From Microbulbifer agarilyticus (GTDB taxonomy: Bacteria > Pseudomonadota > Gammaproteobacteria > Pseudomonadales > Cellvibrionaceae): DNA of 64,000 nt. Below, in pieces: positions 9,679 through 19,071 of this stretch. Both the position numbers and the translations under genes were made by a program. Under the pieces are notes generated by a model. That model was not told the origin of the DNA and made no database searches. It worked only from the letters and a program-made list of their open reading frames with translations. The DNA is taken from positions 124,001 through 188,000 of the forward strand of contig NZ_JAHVKO010000001.1 of the NCBI RefSeq assembly GCF_019800665.1, in the 5' to 3' direction. The number at the start of each line of letters is the position of its first letter. Within the stretch, counting starts at the first letter, position 1.

Positions 9679-11496
9679 ATGAAAAAATTGAAAGAATTTT
9701 ATCGGGTAGTTAAAGAGTTTTTGAAGATTGCCCCAACTTTGTTTACTTACAAACCTCCCGCGGATGATGAGTTTCAATCTATGGGGCTTTTGTTTGAAAA
9801 GACAGCAAAAAAGTATTCGGATAGGCTGGCCATAATTTTTGAAGGGCGTGAACTGAAGTGGGGTGAATTTAATCGCTTGGTAAACCAGTTCGCGCACGGG
9901 CTCAAGAAGCTGGGTGTCCAGCGCGGAGATGTCGTATCTGTATTTCTTGATAATCGTATTGAACTCTTAGCATCGGTATTGGCTTTGGCTAAGATTGGAG
10001 CTACCGCTGCGTTGATCAATAATAGCTTGCGCGGAAAGCCATTGGCGCACTGCGTGACTGTTGCCGAGTCGAAGAAAGTTTTGGTTGGAGAGGAGGTGCT
10101 GGGAGCCATCGAAGACGTTCGATCTGAATTGGAATTGGCCGATAAAGATTATTTTTGGCTGCGCGATGATCCTATCCAATCAGATTCCGAAACTGTGCCG
10201 GACTGGTGTGTTGATTTCAGTGCTGTTGTGCCAACAATGTCGGAATCAAATCCCGTTGAAACGGCGGATATTCTGGCTGGGGAAAAGGCGCTATATATCT
10301 ATACTTCAGGAACAACTGGTTTGCCTAAGCCCGCGGTGATCTATCATCGTCGTTTTCTCTCCGCGGCCGTTCCCTATAATGCGGCGGGATTGCAGGCCAA
10401 GGTTGATGATCGTATTTATATGTGTCTCCCTCTGTATCACATTACCGGTCTGGGGCCTGGATTTGGTTCCGCTCTGGTCTCCGGTGCGTCAATATTTTTA
10501 CGGCGCCGGTTTTCTGCCAGTAAGTTTTGGTGTGAGGTGCAGGAGCACCGGACTAACCTGTTTGTGTATGTCGGGGAATTATGCCGCTACCTGACCATGC
10601 AACCGGAATGCCCGGAAGAGAAAAACAATCCGATCAAAACGATGATGGGCAATGGTTTACGGCCTGATGTGTGGGATCAATTCCGGAAGCGCTTTAAAGT
10701 AGATCGAATTGCTGAAATTTATGGGTCCAGCGAAGGTAATGCGGTTTTCATGAATTTTTTGAACAAAGATCGTACTATCGGCGCCAGTGCGGCTTCGTTG
10801 ATGCTGGCTAAATACGATTTGGATAATGATGAGTTAGTGAGAGATCCTCTAGGAAACCTTATCGAGGTTGAATTTGGGGACCCGGGTCTATTGCTTGCTG
10901 AAATCAACGATAAGTACCGCTTTGATGGTTACAAAAATCGTGATGCATCGGAAGAAAAAATTATCCGTGATGTGAAGAAAAAAGGTGACAGTTGGTTTAA
11001 CACTGGTGATTTGATCCGTCAGATCGATGTGGGTTTTGCGATGGGTATACCGCATTTTCAGTTTGTCGATCGGGTGGGTGATACCTTCCGCTGGCGGGCA
11101 GAAAATGTCTCCACTAATGAGGTAGCGGAAGTTCTCAATACCTGCGAGCAGGTGGATATTGCCAATGTCTACGGTGTAGAAGTACCGGGAGCCGAGGGGC
11201 GGGCTGGTATGGTGGCCCTGACATTGGCAGAGGGTGTGGAGTTTGATGCGGAATCCTTTGCTACTTTTGTGCGAAAGGAGTTGCCTGCCCATGCTCGCCC
11301 GATATTTGTACGCCTGCAAGAGAGCGTCGAAACCACCGTTACCTTTAAACTGTTTAAGAGTAAGTTGAAAAAAGAGGCTTATCACTTGGATCAATGCAGT
11401 GACCGGATCTATGTGTTAAAGCCTAAATTCAACTCCTATGAACCTTTAGAACAGGGATTTTATCAGCAACTCGTAGAAGGTACGGCGGGTTATTGA
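9679..11496 (+). CDS. Long-chain acyl-CoA synthetase (FATP/FadD6-like)
   Basis: A 605-residue ATP-dependent ligase that would activate a fatty or similar carboxylic acid to its CoA thioester. The AMP-binding P-loop is LYIYTSGTTGLPKPAV; IAEIYGSSEGN forms the second core motif and SWFNTGDLI the third, and the C-terminal lid has FRWRAENVSTNEVAEVL. The HYHRRF/VCLPLYHITG region and the N-terminal layout match the very-long-chain/fatty-acid-transport-protein branch. Codon use is visibly richer in A and T than in the agar region. It is divergent from the membrane AraC regulator, which probably controls it. With the TonB receptor, carrier and hydrolase it suggests use of an external lipid or ester. 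Confidence 0.9.
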   Translation: MKKLKEFYRVVKEFLKIAPTLFTYKPPADDEFQSMGLLFEKTAKKYSDRLAIIFEGRELKWGEFNRLVNQFAHGLKKLGVQRGDVVSVFLDNRIELLASVLALAKIGATAALINNSLRGKPLAHCVTVAESKKVLVGEEVLGAIEDVRSELELADKDYFWLRDDPIQSDSETVPDWCVDFSAVVPTMSESNPVETADILAGEKALYIYTSGTTGLPKPAVIYHRRFLSAAVPYNAAGLQAKVDDRIYMCLPLYHITGLGPGFGSALVSGASIFLRRRFSASKFWCEVQEHRTNLFVYVGELCRYLTMQPECPEEKNNPIKTMMGNGLRPDVWDQFRKRFKVDRIAEIYGSSEGNAVFMNFLNKDRTIGASAASLMLAKYDLDNDELVRDPLGNLIEVEFGDPGLLLAEINDKYRFDGYKNRDASEEKIIRDVKKKGDSWFNTGDLIRQIDVGFAMGIPHFQFVDRVGDTFRWRAENVSTNEVAEVLNTCEQVDIANVYGVEVPGAEGRAGMVALTLAEGVEFDAESFATFVRKELPAHARPIFVRLQESVETTVTFKLFKSKLKKEAYHLDQCSDRIYVLKPKFNSYEPLEQGFYQQLVEGTAGY

Positions 11497-11619
11497 TTTA
11501 GTAAAGGCAATATATCTAGCTCGGAATTTTTGCACGAACTTTAAAGTTGGATCGTCCATGGCGCCATTGATGAGTTTATCTCTTTCAGCATATCTATCCG
11601 TCGCGCCTTTAAAGCCGTC

Positions 11620-12090
11620 TTAAAGATTGTGCAGTGGTAACTGACTCGTCTGCTTCATTGTCTCCATCACAAAGCTGGAGCTCACATCAAACAGGTCTGC
11701 CTTGATGAGCTCCTTGTACAGGCGGTCGTACCCGGGCATATCGGTTACTACTGCCTTGACAAGATAATCCAGATCACCACTCATCCGGTGTACTTCCAGT
11801 ATCTCGGGAATCCCGGCGACGACTTCGCGAAAGCGGTTGGACCATGCATCGTTGTGCCGGTTAGTACGCACAGAGATGTATACGGTGAGGGGCAGGTTTA
11901 CCTTCTCCGGGTTCAGCAGGGTCACCCGTTCGCGAATCACCTGTTCCTTCTCGAGCCTTTGGATACGTCGCCAGCAGGCGGACTTGGAGATGCCGACTTG
12001 CTCGGCGATGTCACCGACGGACCGCCCAGCATCCCTTTGCAGTAGTTCGAGGATCGAACGGTCCTGCTTGTCGAGTTTCAGCTCAGCCAT
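11620..12090 (-). CDS. Lrp/AsnC family transcriptional regulator
   Basis: A 156-residue regulator. The N-terminal winged helix-turn-helix starts at KLDKQDRSILELLQRDAG and contains VGDIAEQVGISKSACWRRIQRLE; the C-terminal RAM/effector domain follows (MSGDLDYLVKAVVTDMPGYD). An in-frame ATG at 12150 would add 20 residues unlike the family; the ATG at 12088-12090 has GGAAG upstream and gives the normal Lrp length. It is divergent from a class V aminotransferase, with a 220-base shared promoter region, so local control of that gene by an amino acid is likely. The family call is firm; the effector is unknown. Confidence 0.93.
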   Translation of the reverse strand: MAELKLDKQDRSILELLQRDAGRSVGDIAEQVGISKSACWRRIQRLEKEQVIRERVTLLNPEKVNLPLTVYISVRTNRHNDAWSNRFREVVAGIPEILEVHRMSGDLDYLVKAVVTDMPGYDRLYKELIKADLFDVSSSFVMETMKQTSQLPLHNL

Positions 12091-12310
12091 GTTGCTTCCT
12101 TTACCTGCCCGTGCCTGTCCGACGGATCTCTTGAGGGGGGTATGAGCCACTTTAGCGAATTTTTAACCGCTTGTGAAACAATGTGCCGAAAAGTCTTCGC
12201 ATTTGACACGCTGTGCCGATATTGTGGTGTTTGGTCGAACATTTAGAAGCAATGTTTCAGGCGCAGAGCCCTACAATTTGCCCCGATTCACACCGTTTAG
12301 GAAAAGAATA

Positions 12311-13978
12311 ATGGGCGCAGTGCACAACGTATTACTTGAGAAGATTCTTCAGTCCGTCATTGGCGAAGGCTCACAGATCACCACCTGTTTTGGTCAAAAG
12401 CCGCTCGTTTACGCGGATTACACGGCGTCTGGCCGCGCCCTCGATTTCATCGAGGACTTTATTCGAGAACAGGTTTTGCCCTATTACGCGAATACGCACA
12501 CCGAAACCTCGTATACCGGTGCGCAAACCACGCGGCTGCGGGAGGAGGCCAGGCAGCAGATTCGGTCTGCAGTGAATGGTAGTGCGGATGATCAGGTCAT
12601 TTTTTGCGGGTCTGGCGCGACGGCCGCAATCAACAAGCTCATTGATATTCTGGGGTTTAGAAACAGTGAGGCTGAATCCTGTGTGCAGCGCCCGGTCGTT
12701 TTTATTGGCCCCTATGAACATCACTCCAATGAATTGCCGTGGCGAGAGTGCGATGTAGACCTGGTCACGATTCCTTTGACCGAAGCCGGTGTTCTTGACC
12801 TCGCAGCACTGGAATCTGCGCTGATTCGGTATCAAGACAGAGCAGTGAAAGTGGGCTCCTTTTCAGCGGCCTCTAATGTAACGGGATTAAAAACGGATAC
12901 GGCTGCGGTATCGCGTTTGCTACACCGATATGGCGCTATCTCATGCTGGGACTATGCTGCCGCGGCGCCCTATGTGGGTATCGATATGGCCGGGGAGCAG
13001 AACGAAAGCGGGGACTCGAGCCTGGATGCCGTGTTTATTTCCACCCATAAATTTGTGGGAGGGCCCGGTACCCCGGGCATTCTGGTAGTGAAAAAGCACC
13101 TGATGCAAAACCCTATTCCGGCTGTCCCCGGCGGTGGCACCGTGCTTTACGTTACGCCAGAAGATCACCGTTACCTGACGAATTGCGAGCGCCGCGAGGA
13201 AGGCGGAACCCCGGCAATTGTTGAATCAATTCGTGCCGGTCTGGTGTTCAAGTTGCAACAGGATGTTGGTACGGACGAGATCGAACGTCGTGAAGCGGAT
13301 TTTGTTGCGCGTGCTATCGCGCGCTGGAACGAGCACGAAAATATTGAAATCCTGGGCAGTACCGAGGCTCCGCGTCTATCCATTGTTTCACTCAGGGTGA
13401 AGTATCAACAGCAAGATTTGCACTACAGCTTTGTGGTTGCGTTACTAAACGACCTGTTTGGTATTCAGGTCCGCGGCGGCTGTTCCTGCGCCGGGCCCTA
13501 TGGTCATAGCCTGCTCGGTATGAGCATGCAGCAGAGTAAAGCGATTGAAGCGCAATTACTCGAGGGAAATATGGTGCTACGCCCCGGTTGGGTGCGACTG
13601 AACTTTAATTATTTTATTGATGAAGACACCTTCGAGTACCTATTGCGCGCGGTTGAACTGGTGGCGGAGCACGGTTGGAAGTTGTTGCCGTACTACTACT
13701 TCGATACTGCTAATGGAACCTGGCGTTACCAGAAGAAGGCGCTTTCACCCGAAGTGAGCTTGAATACACTGGACTTCTCAGAACCTGCGGCGGCAGCAAG
13801 TGCGCAGGTCGACACTTCTTATGCCGAGCTACTGGCGCAAGCTGAGCAGGAGCTGTTGCGCACCGACCGCGAGGGCGAGACCTATCGTTTGGAACTCTCG
13901 GATGCGGCCGATGCGCTACGCTGGTTTGTCTTGCCGCAAAGCATCTCTGTTCTACAGATGGGTGACCAGGCTGCCTGA
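12311..13978 (+). CDS. Class V aminotransferase (cysteine-desulfurase-like fold), PLP enzyme
   Basis: A 555-residue PLP-dependent enzyme. From the ATG at 12311 (AGGA just upstream; an in-frame ATG at 12173 adds 46 non-family residues) it reads YADYTASGRAL, HTETSYTG, VIFCGSGATAAINK, and the PLP-lysine motif FISTHKFVGGPGT (Lys about 247), preceded by the Asp that contacts the pyridine nitrogen (SCWDYAAAAPY). A cysteine-bearing GGCSCAGPYGH comes later. The C-terminal 130 residues are an addition to the usual roughly 400-residue fold. Family members include cysteine desulfurases, kynureninase-like and selenocysteine-lyase-like enzymes; the exact reaction cannot be set. The divergent Lrp gene suggests an amino-acid substrate. 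Confidence 0.85.
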   Translation: MGAVHNVLLEKILQSVIGEGSQITTCFGQKPLVYADYTASGRALDFIEDFIREQVLPYYANTHTETSYTGAQTTRLREEARQQIRSAVNGSADDQVIFCGSGATAAINKLIDILGFRNSEAESCVQRPVVFIGPYEHHSNELPWRECDVDLVTIPLTEAGVLDLAALESALIRYQDRAVKVGSFSAASNVTGLKTDTAAVSRLLHRYGAISCWDYAAAAPYVGIDMAGEQNESGDSSLDAVFISTHKFVGGPGTPGILVVKKHLMQNPIPAVPGGGTVLYVTPEDHRYLTNCERREEGGTPAIVESIRAGLVFKLQQDVGTDEIERREADFVARAIARWNEHENIEILGSTEAPRLSIVSLRVKYQQQDLHYSFVVALLNDLFGIQVRGGCSCAGPYGHSLLGMSMQQSKAIEAQLLEGNMVLRPGWVRLNFNYFIDEDTFEYLLRAVELVAEHGWKLLPYYYFDTANGTWRYQKKALSPEVSLNTLDFSEPAAAASAQVDTSYAELLAQAEQELLRTDREGETYRLELSDAADALRWFVLPQSISVLQMGDQAA

Positions 13979-14028
13979 GGTCCAGCGGGGAAGAATTAAG
14001 TGAGCGGAGAAATTTGGTGGGTGGCAAG

Positions 14029-14066
14029 ATGATGTCAGGGGTACTTAGCTGTACCCCTGACATCAT
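14029..14066. terminator. Perfect 16-bp hairpin between convergent genes
   Basis: ATGATGTCAGGGGTAC (14029-14044) pairs base for base with GTACCCCTGACATCAT (14051-14066) across a 6-base loop. It sits between the aminotransferase and the molybdenum-hydroxylase operon, which converge here. A loose T-rich stretch (14075-14082) follows on the plus strand. It probably terminates transcription in both directions. Confidence 0.7.
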
Positions 14067-14103
14067 TATCCCAGCTTTTATTTTGCGGGCTTGAACTAGC
14101 GGT

Positions 14104-16389
14104 CTACGCCAGCTGCAAGTGTTTGTTTACCGGCAGGTCTCGGATACGCTCACCGCAAGCGGCAAAAATGGCATTGGTAATACTGGGTGCAACAGGCGGC
14201 ACTCCGGGTTCACCTACACCCGCAGGTGCGTGCTCGGTACCCATTAAGGTCACACTCATCTTGGGGCTCTGCTGCATGCGTAGCAAGGGGTAGTCATGGA
14301 AGTTGCTGTTGGTTACCGCACCCTTCTCCATGTTAATTCCGCCCATCAGGGCCAGGCTCAAGCCAAAGACCATGGAACCCTCCATCTGTGATTCCACTCG
14401 ATCCGGGTTCACCGCCAAGCCTACGTCCGCAACACAGTGCATTTCCTTGATCGCGACCCGGCCATTTTCCACCGCTACTTTGGTGGCAATGCCCACGTAG
14501 GATAGGAAGCTGCGGTGCACGGCAATACCCCAGCCTTCACCCGCTTTTTGTACGTGGTCACCCTTTTGCGAGAGGTCTGCTTTCTCGGCGGTGGCTGCCA
14601 GTACCTGCTTCAGGCGCGCGGTATCCAGCGGGAAGTCTTTCAGGCTGGCACCGTGGTTGCCGTACTCGAAGTTACCCTGGTTTGGGTCGATGTGCCGGTC
14701 CTCGCCAATCAGCTCCAGCAGGAATTCATCCGGCTTGCGATTGCGCAGGTGTGCCAGCTCATCGGCGAAACTGCACACGCCAAAGGCATTCTGGATATTG
14801 GATACGGAACGCAGCCAGCCGATACGTGCTTCATATTCTGCGGGCGCGGTTTCACATTGGCGGTGGGCAATATCAAAAGGTATGTCGGCAAAGCCGAGGC
14901 TGAGTTCCCCGTTGCTCGGGTGCTCTACGCCGTTCGCAAAGGTGCCGCTAATGGTTGGGAAGGCGGTGCGCTGCTGCCAGCCAGTTACCTGGCCGTCGTC
15001 ATCCATGGCGGCCTCAAAATGCGAGGCGGCGGCCGCGTGGAAGTAATCGTGGCGAATATCGTCTTCACGGCTCCAAACGACTTTTACCGGGCGCTGCATT
15101 TTCTTTGCTAGCAGTGCGGCTTCAACCGCGAAGTCCGGTTTGGATTTACGGCCGAAGCCACCACCCAGCAGTGTCACATTGACTTTTATCTGCTCGGGAG
15201 TGAGGCCGAGCGCATTGGCGACATGTTGCTGTGTGGCTTGGGGTACCTGTACACAGGCCCAGATTTCACAGTGATCGTCTTTCACTACTGCAGTGGCACT
15301 CGGCGGTTCCATACTCGCGTGTGCGAGATAGGGGACCGAATAGGTTGCACTGTGCTTGTTGGCTGCACTGGCAAGACTGGAAGCGACATCACCGTATTTG
15401 GTAACCACTTTACCGGGCTGCTGTACTCGCTGCTTCAGTGTTTCGATGAAAGGCGCGCTGTCGTGGCTAGCGTGGCTGGTGTCGGTCCACTGGATGTTGA
15501 GTGCTTTGCGGGCTTTCATGGCCGCCCAGGTGTTGGTAGCAAGTACCGCAACACCGGCGAGGGGGTGGAATAGCGGCGGTTCAATACCACCATCCATATT
15601 TTCGATTGCAACCACACCGGAAATTTTGCGGGCAGCGCTATCGTCCACCGAGGCCACCTTGGACCCAAGCACGGGGGCGCGCTCAATACTGGCGATCAGC
15701 ATGTCTTCCAGAATGACATCCTGGCCAAAAACACCTTTGCCTTGCACGATTGCTGGCGTGTCGTAGGTGGCGACGGGCTTGCCAATATAGTTGAAGTTTG
15801 CCGGCGTTTTCAGGACGAGGGTGTCTTCTGCCGGTACTTTTTGGGTCGCAGCGAGTTCGGCCAGTTCGCCGAAGCTCGCAGAGCGGCTACTGGCTGAGTG
15901 GTGTACGCGGTGCTTGCGTGCCTGACACTCGCTCGCGGGCACGGACCATAACTGTGCGGCGGCTTGTTCCAGCATGGTGCGGGCACTGGCGCCCATGGTG
16001 CGCATGGTGGTGTAAAAATTACGAATACTGCGCGAGCCGTCGGTATTCTGGTTGCCGTAACGCTTGTCGCCGAGACCCTGCACTACCTCCACCAGATCCC
16101 AATCGGCTTCCAGTTCGTCGGCGACCACTTGTGGCAGGCCGGTGCGGATGCCCTGGCCCATTTCCGAGCGGTGACACACGATGGAAACGGTATTGTCTTT
16201 GGCGATACTGACAAACAGGTTTAATGGTGCTGCGGACTTGTCTTTGGCCGCAGTACCGGCAATGTCGGCCCACGCGGGCTGGAAGTTGGGTAGGGTAGCT
16301 CCGAGAATCAGGCCGGAGCTGCTTACACCGGCGAGCTTGAGGAAGCGGCGGCGGTCTACGAGTGAAATTGCGTTTGTGTTATCCGTCAT
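14104..16389 (-). CDS. Molybdenum hydroxylase large subunit (IorB/xanthine-dehydrogenase family), Tat-exported
   Basis: A 761-residue molybdopterin-cytosine-dinucleotide subunit of the isoquinoline-1-oxidoreductase/aldehyde-dehydrogenase type. It starts with a twin-arginine signal (DRRRFLKLAG) and an alanine-rich cleavage area ending PAWA, so it works in the periplasm with its 2Fe-2S partner. MoCo-binding segments VTLLGGGFGRKSKPDF and GVGEPGVPPVAPS (catalytic Glu in GVGEPG) are present. The ATG at 16387-16389 has AGGAGGCG upstream; an ATG at 16482 would lie inside the partner gene. Only one base separates it from the upstream 2Fe-2S gene. XdhC and MocA-like genes ahead in the operon supply cofactor maturation. 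The substrate (aldehyde or N-heterocycle) is open. Confidence 0.92.
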   Translation of the reverse strand: MTDNTNAISLVDRRRFLKLAGVSSSGLILGATLPNFQPAWADIAGTAAKDKSAAPLNLFVSIAKDNTVSIVCHRSEMGQGIRTGLPQVVADELEADWDLVEVVQGLGDKRYGNQNTDGSRSIRNFYTTMRTMGASARTMLEQAAAQLWSVPASECQARKHRVHHSASSRSASFGELAELAATQKVPAEDTLVLKTPANFNYIGKPVATYDTPAIVQGKGVFGQDVILEDMLIASIERAPVLGSKVASVDDSAARKISGVVAIENMDGGIEPPLFHPLAGVAVLATNTWAAMKARKALNIQWTDTSHASHDSAPFIETLKQRVQQPGKVVTKYGDVASSLASAANKHSATYSVPYLAHASMEPPSATAVVKDDHCEIWACVQVPQATQQHVANALGLTPEQIKVNVTLLGGGFGRKSKPDFAVEAALLAKKMQRPVKVVWSREDDIRHDYFHAAAASHFEAAMDDDGQVTGWQQRTAFPTISGTFANGVEHPSNGELSLGFADIPFDIAHRQCETAPAEYEARIGWLRSVSNIQNAFGVCSFADELAHLRNRKPDEFLLELIGEDRHIDPNQGNFEYGNHGASLKDFPLDTARLKQVLAATAEKADLSQKGDHVQKAGEGWGIAVHRSFLSYVGIATKVAVENGRVAIKEMHCVADVGLAVNPDRVESQMEGSMVFGLSLALMGGINMEKGAVTNSNFHDYPLLRMQQSPKMSVTLMGTEHAPAGVGEPGVPPVAPSITNAIFAACGERIRDLPVNKHLQLA

Positions 16390-16390
16390 T

Positions 16391-16876
16391 TTATTCGCCT
16401 CCTTGCTTTTCTTGTTGCTCGCTGGCGTTGTAATACTGCACAGCATCCTGAATGGCCGCTTTGATGCGCGGGTAGGTGCCACAGCGGCACAGGTTGCCGC
16501 TCATTGCGCTATCAATTTCTTTCTCTGAGGGCGTTGGGTTATTGGCCAGCAGGGCGGCAGCTGACATTAACTGGCCGCTCTGACAGTAACCGCACTGAGG
16601 CACGTTGTGCTTGACCCACGCCTGCTGCAACGGATGGTCGCCCGTATCACTGAGCCCCTCGATGGTAGTGATCTTTGCGCCCTTGGCGGCGGCAATTGGG
16701 GTCAGGCAGGCGCGCGCAGGGTTGCCATTGATGTGGATGGTGCATGCACCGCACAGGCCGGCACCACAACCAAACTTGGTGCCTGTCATTTTCAGTTCGT
16801 CCCGCAGTGCCCACAGCAGTGGAGTATCATCGTCCACATCGACCTGGTGAACCTTGCCATTGATGGTCAGTTCCAT
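16391..16876 (-). CDS. (2Fe-2S) subunit of molybdenum hydroxylase (IorA-like)
   Basis: A 161-residue electron-transfer subunit. Eight cysteines fall in the standard two-cluster pattern: C37, C42, C45 and C57 in the N-terminal ferredoxin domain ([12 protein letters not shown]) and C95, C98, C130 and C132 in the helical domain ([18 protein letters not shown]). There is no signal peptide of its own, so it would ride out with the Tat-tagged large subunit as in related systems. Its start overlaps the end of the MocA-like gene by ten bases, and it is followed after one base by the large subunit. There is no FAD subunit in the operon, which fits the IorAB-type two-subunit enzymes that pass electrons to a cytochrome or quinone acceptor. 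Confidence 0.95.
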   Translation of the reverse strand: MELTINGKVHQVDVDDDTPLLWALRDELKMTGTKFGCGAGLCGACTIHINGNPARACLTPIAAAKGAKITTIEGLSDTGDHPLQQAWVKHNVPQCGYCQSGQLMSAAALLANNPTPSEKEIDSAMSGNLCRCGTYPRIKAAIQDAVQYYNASEQQEKQGGE

Positions 16877-17535
16877 ACTGCTTCTCCATTTGTGTAATCG
16901 TTATTTGTGTGTTGCTCGCGCTGCCAATTCTGCCAGTCTTGTGGCGTATCAATATCGATGGCGGCGCTGGCCATGGGAATCATTTTCCCGGCGTGTTTGT
17001 TGAGTAACGCTTTAGCCCCTTTGTCGCCGTTCAGGCGCAGTAGCTGGGGAAATAGGGCGCGCGGAAATATCGCGGGCACTCCCGGCGCGCCACGGTAATG
17101 GGCGCAGGCGAGTACCTGATGCTCGGACCACTGTTGGCAAAGCGCTTGGATTTCTTCTGCTCTGACCGCCACCTGGTCTCCCAACAGTAACAAAACCGCT
17201 TCGGTGTCTTCGGGCAGCTGGCCAATGGCAAACGCAATACTGTTTCCCAGGCCCTGCTGCCAGTTGGGATTCAAGTGCAGGTCAAAGTCCGGATGCGCCA
17301 GCTGAATTTCCCGGTGCCAAGCCCCGGTAACGATCAAAGGGGTTTGCAGGCCGGTACTCCGCACGGATTCTACACGCTGTTGCAGTACGGTCTTACCGTC
17401 CTGCTGGATCAGGTGTTTACAGGTTCCAAAACGGCTGGCTGCACCCGCGGCGAGTATGACCGTTGCCAGGTTTTCTGGGCATAGTTTTTCTGGACGGAGC
17501 TTTTCAGCCAGAAGTTTGTCAGAGGCACGCTTCAC
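16867..17535 (-). CDS. Molybdenum cofactor cytidylyltransferase-like NTP transferase
   Basis: A 222-residue nucleotidyltransferase of the MobA/MocA family. The signature [16 protein letters not shown] (LAAGxxxRxGxxK) begins near residue 28, the metal-binding GDQV lies about 120, and the GDKGAK segment about 190. In this context it would add CMP to molybdopterin to make MCD for the hydroxylase. The first 25 residues ([17 protein letters not shown]) are a repetitive extension, so the true start might be later, but the ATG overlaps the xdhC-like stop by four bases (ATGA), which favours the longer form. Confident family call; MocA function is inferred from the operon. Confidence 0.9.
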   Translation of the reverse strand: MKRASDKLLAEKLRPEKLCPENLATVILAAGAASRFGTCKHLIQQDGKTVLQQRVESVRSTGLQTPLIVTGAWHREIQLAHPDFDLHLNPNWQQGLGNSIAFAIGQLPEDTEAVLLLLGDQVAVRAEEIQALCQQWSEHQVLACAHYRGAPGVPAIFPRALFPQLLRLNGDKGAKALLNKHAGKMIPMASAAIDIDTPQDWQNWQREQHTNNDYTNGEAVWN

Positions 17536-18632
17536 GAAGGTACCTGTGATTTGTTGCGCGCGTCACGGCGTGCATCCATTTCCTGCGATGTGCTGGTCAA
17601 CGTGCGGCCAGATTTCCCGTGCAATACGCTATGGATCTCCGCACAGGTGGCCAGTGCGATGCTTTCCGGGAGCTCCCCGCCCAGGTCGAGCCCGATCGGG
17701 GCGCGCAATACGCCGTTCACTAGCCGGTCTGTTTCGCTGTTGGACAGGCCGCTGAGCGACAATACCCGGTCTCTTCGACTAATTGGCCCCAGCAGTCCGA
17801 AATATCGAATGGGGCGCGTGTGAAAAATACGTATCGCCGCGGCATCTATATTGAGGTTGTGGCTCATGGCGACTACGCCATCTACCGAGTCGAGATCCAT
17901 CAACTCCACCAGCGCATCCGGATGGCAGCGGTACGCAGTGCAATCCGGGAAGTAGGCGGCGCGGGCGTTGGCCGGGCGAGGGTCGCATAGGCTCACTTTC
18001 CAGCCCTGTGCGTTGAATTGCTGGGCCATGGGGCGGGCATCAACGCCGCCACCCACAATAAGAATGTGTGGCCTTGGTTGAATTGGTGTGTTCAGCCAGC
18101 GTTCGCCGTCGGTTTCGGTGAGCATGGGGCGTTTCAGGGGAATGCCGGATTCCTGACCGGCGTCGACCAGGGGCCGAAGCTCCGCCTGGCTCTCGCCATT
18201 GACTGCAATCTTCTGGCGATAGAGCAGCGGCTGGCGCTGCTCAAGTTGCGCCCGCAGCTGGCCCAGGCACAGAAAATTATTTTCTTCGTTAATGGGCTGC
18301 AGGAGGATGTCGACTTCGCCACCGCAGCCAATACCCAACTGAAAAGAAATATCGTCTTCGTCGTTACCGTCATAGCGGATGGTTGTGGCCTTGCCGGTGG
18401 CGAGGACCTTGCGCGCGTGGCGCTGGATATCAGACTCCAGGCATCCGCCGCTCAGCAGCCCAAAATAACGCCCCAGATCGTCGCACAGCATCATTGACCC
18501 GGCCTTGCGGTAGCTGGAGCCGGCAGTCTTGAACACGGTTCCCAGGACCCATTGGCGTTCGTCCCGCTGGCTATGCCAGATGTCCAGCAGGGTCGATAGA
18601 TGGTTGGCGGCTCGGATTCTTGTGCTCTGCAT
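17532..18632 (-). CDS. XdhC/CoxI family maturation protein
   Basis: A 366-residue protein that in its family binds molybdenum cofactor and helps its sulfuration and insertion into xanthine-dehydrogenase-type enzymes. The N-terminal XdhC/CoxI domain has VLGTVFKTAGSSYRKAGSMM and LLSGGCLESDI; the C-terminal Rossmann domain has ILIVGGGVDARPMA, and MSHNLNIDAAA is a family landmark. It is the first gene of the four-gene minus-strand operon and overlaps the MocA-like gene by four bases. Its promoter faces the TonB receptor at 19072 across a 439-base gap. Nothing looks damaged. Confidence 0.92.
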   Translation of the reverse strand: MQSTRIRAANHLSTLLDIWHSQRDERQWVLGTVFKTAGSSYRKAGSMMLCDDLGRYFGLLSGGCLESDIQRHARKVLATGKATTIRYDGNDEDDISFQLGIGCGGEVDILLQPINEENNFLCLGQLRAQLEQRQPLLYRQKIAVNGESQAELRPLVDAGQESGIPLKRPMLTETDGERWLNTPIQPRPHILIVGGGVDARPMAQQFNAQGWKVSLCDPRPANARAAYFPDCTAYRCHPDALVELMDLDSVDGVVAMSHNLNIDAAAIRIFHTRPIRYFGLLGPISRRDRVLSLSGLSNSETDRLVNGVLRAPIGLDLGGELPESIALATCAEIHSVLHGKSGRTLTSTSQEMDARRDARNKSQVPS

Positions 18633-19071
18633 ACTTCAACTGTTTTGGGTGTTTCTTGTACGTTTTGTCGCGGGTTCATCTTTCACGCGACCGATTGGCA
18701 CTGTGCTTCTGTCTTTGCTTTTACTTAGGCCTGAGACACTAACATGCCGATAGATCAGGTGGAGAGTCAACCTACTCGCTTGGCCGCGCACAGGCTGCAG
18801 GTAATCGAGGCATGCTTGTCTGCGGCTCTGTACGCCCCTGAGGCACGTGAAATTCTCTGCAGAGAAACTATATATTGTTGACAATTAACTATTGACATTG
18901 TTGTTGGCAAACCAGACGATAGGTGCGCGGTTTCTTGCACGTACGTTCAAGTTGGTGCAAGTGTGCCCCGCAAGGAAGGTTCAACTCATAAAAATAAGCG
19001 CTCGATACTCGGTTGCCTGGGAGCAGGTGAGGGGTCTGAGCATCGAGCCTCCACATGGAGAGAGAGCACCC
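18633..19071. other. Intergenic region with agar-regulon promoter
   Basis: A 439-base gap between divergent xdhC and the TonB receptor. The right half holds the palindrome at 18874 and promoter-like boxes. A GGAGAGAG ribosome site is at 19056-19063. The frame of the receptor stays open upstream to 18892, but this stretch lacks a signal peptide or ribosome site and crosses the promoter, so I treat it as untranslated leader. No RNA gene was recognised in the left half. Confidence 0.55.
18874..18885 (+). promoter_or_regulatory. Agar-regulon palindrome, site 1 (ATTGTTGACAAT)
   Basis: One mismatch from the consensus ATTGTTAACAAT that recurs before other agar genes. A TTGACA box follows exactly six bases later (18892-18897), and a weak -10-like GACGAT lies 17 bases beyond. 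A degenerate second copy, TTGTTGGCAA, is at 18901-18910. It would control the receptor-halogenase-SapC operon. The shape (TTGT..ACAA) fits FadR-type GntR operators, by inference. Confidence 0.7.

Noticed and set aside
9445..9897. 150-codon minus-strand frame before and into the acyl-CoA synthetase
   Set aside because: A/T-rich noise frame overlapping a clear synthetase start; no ribosome site or family.
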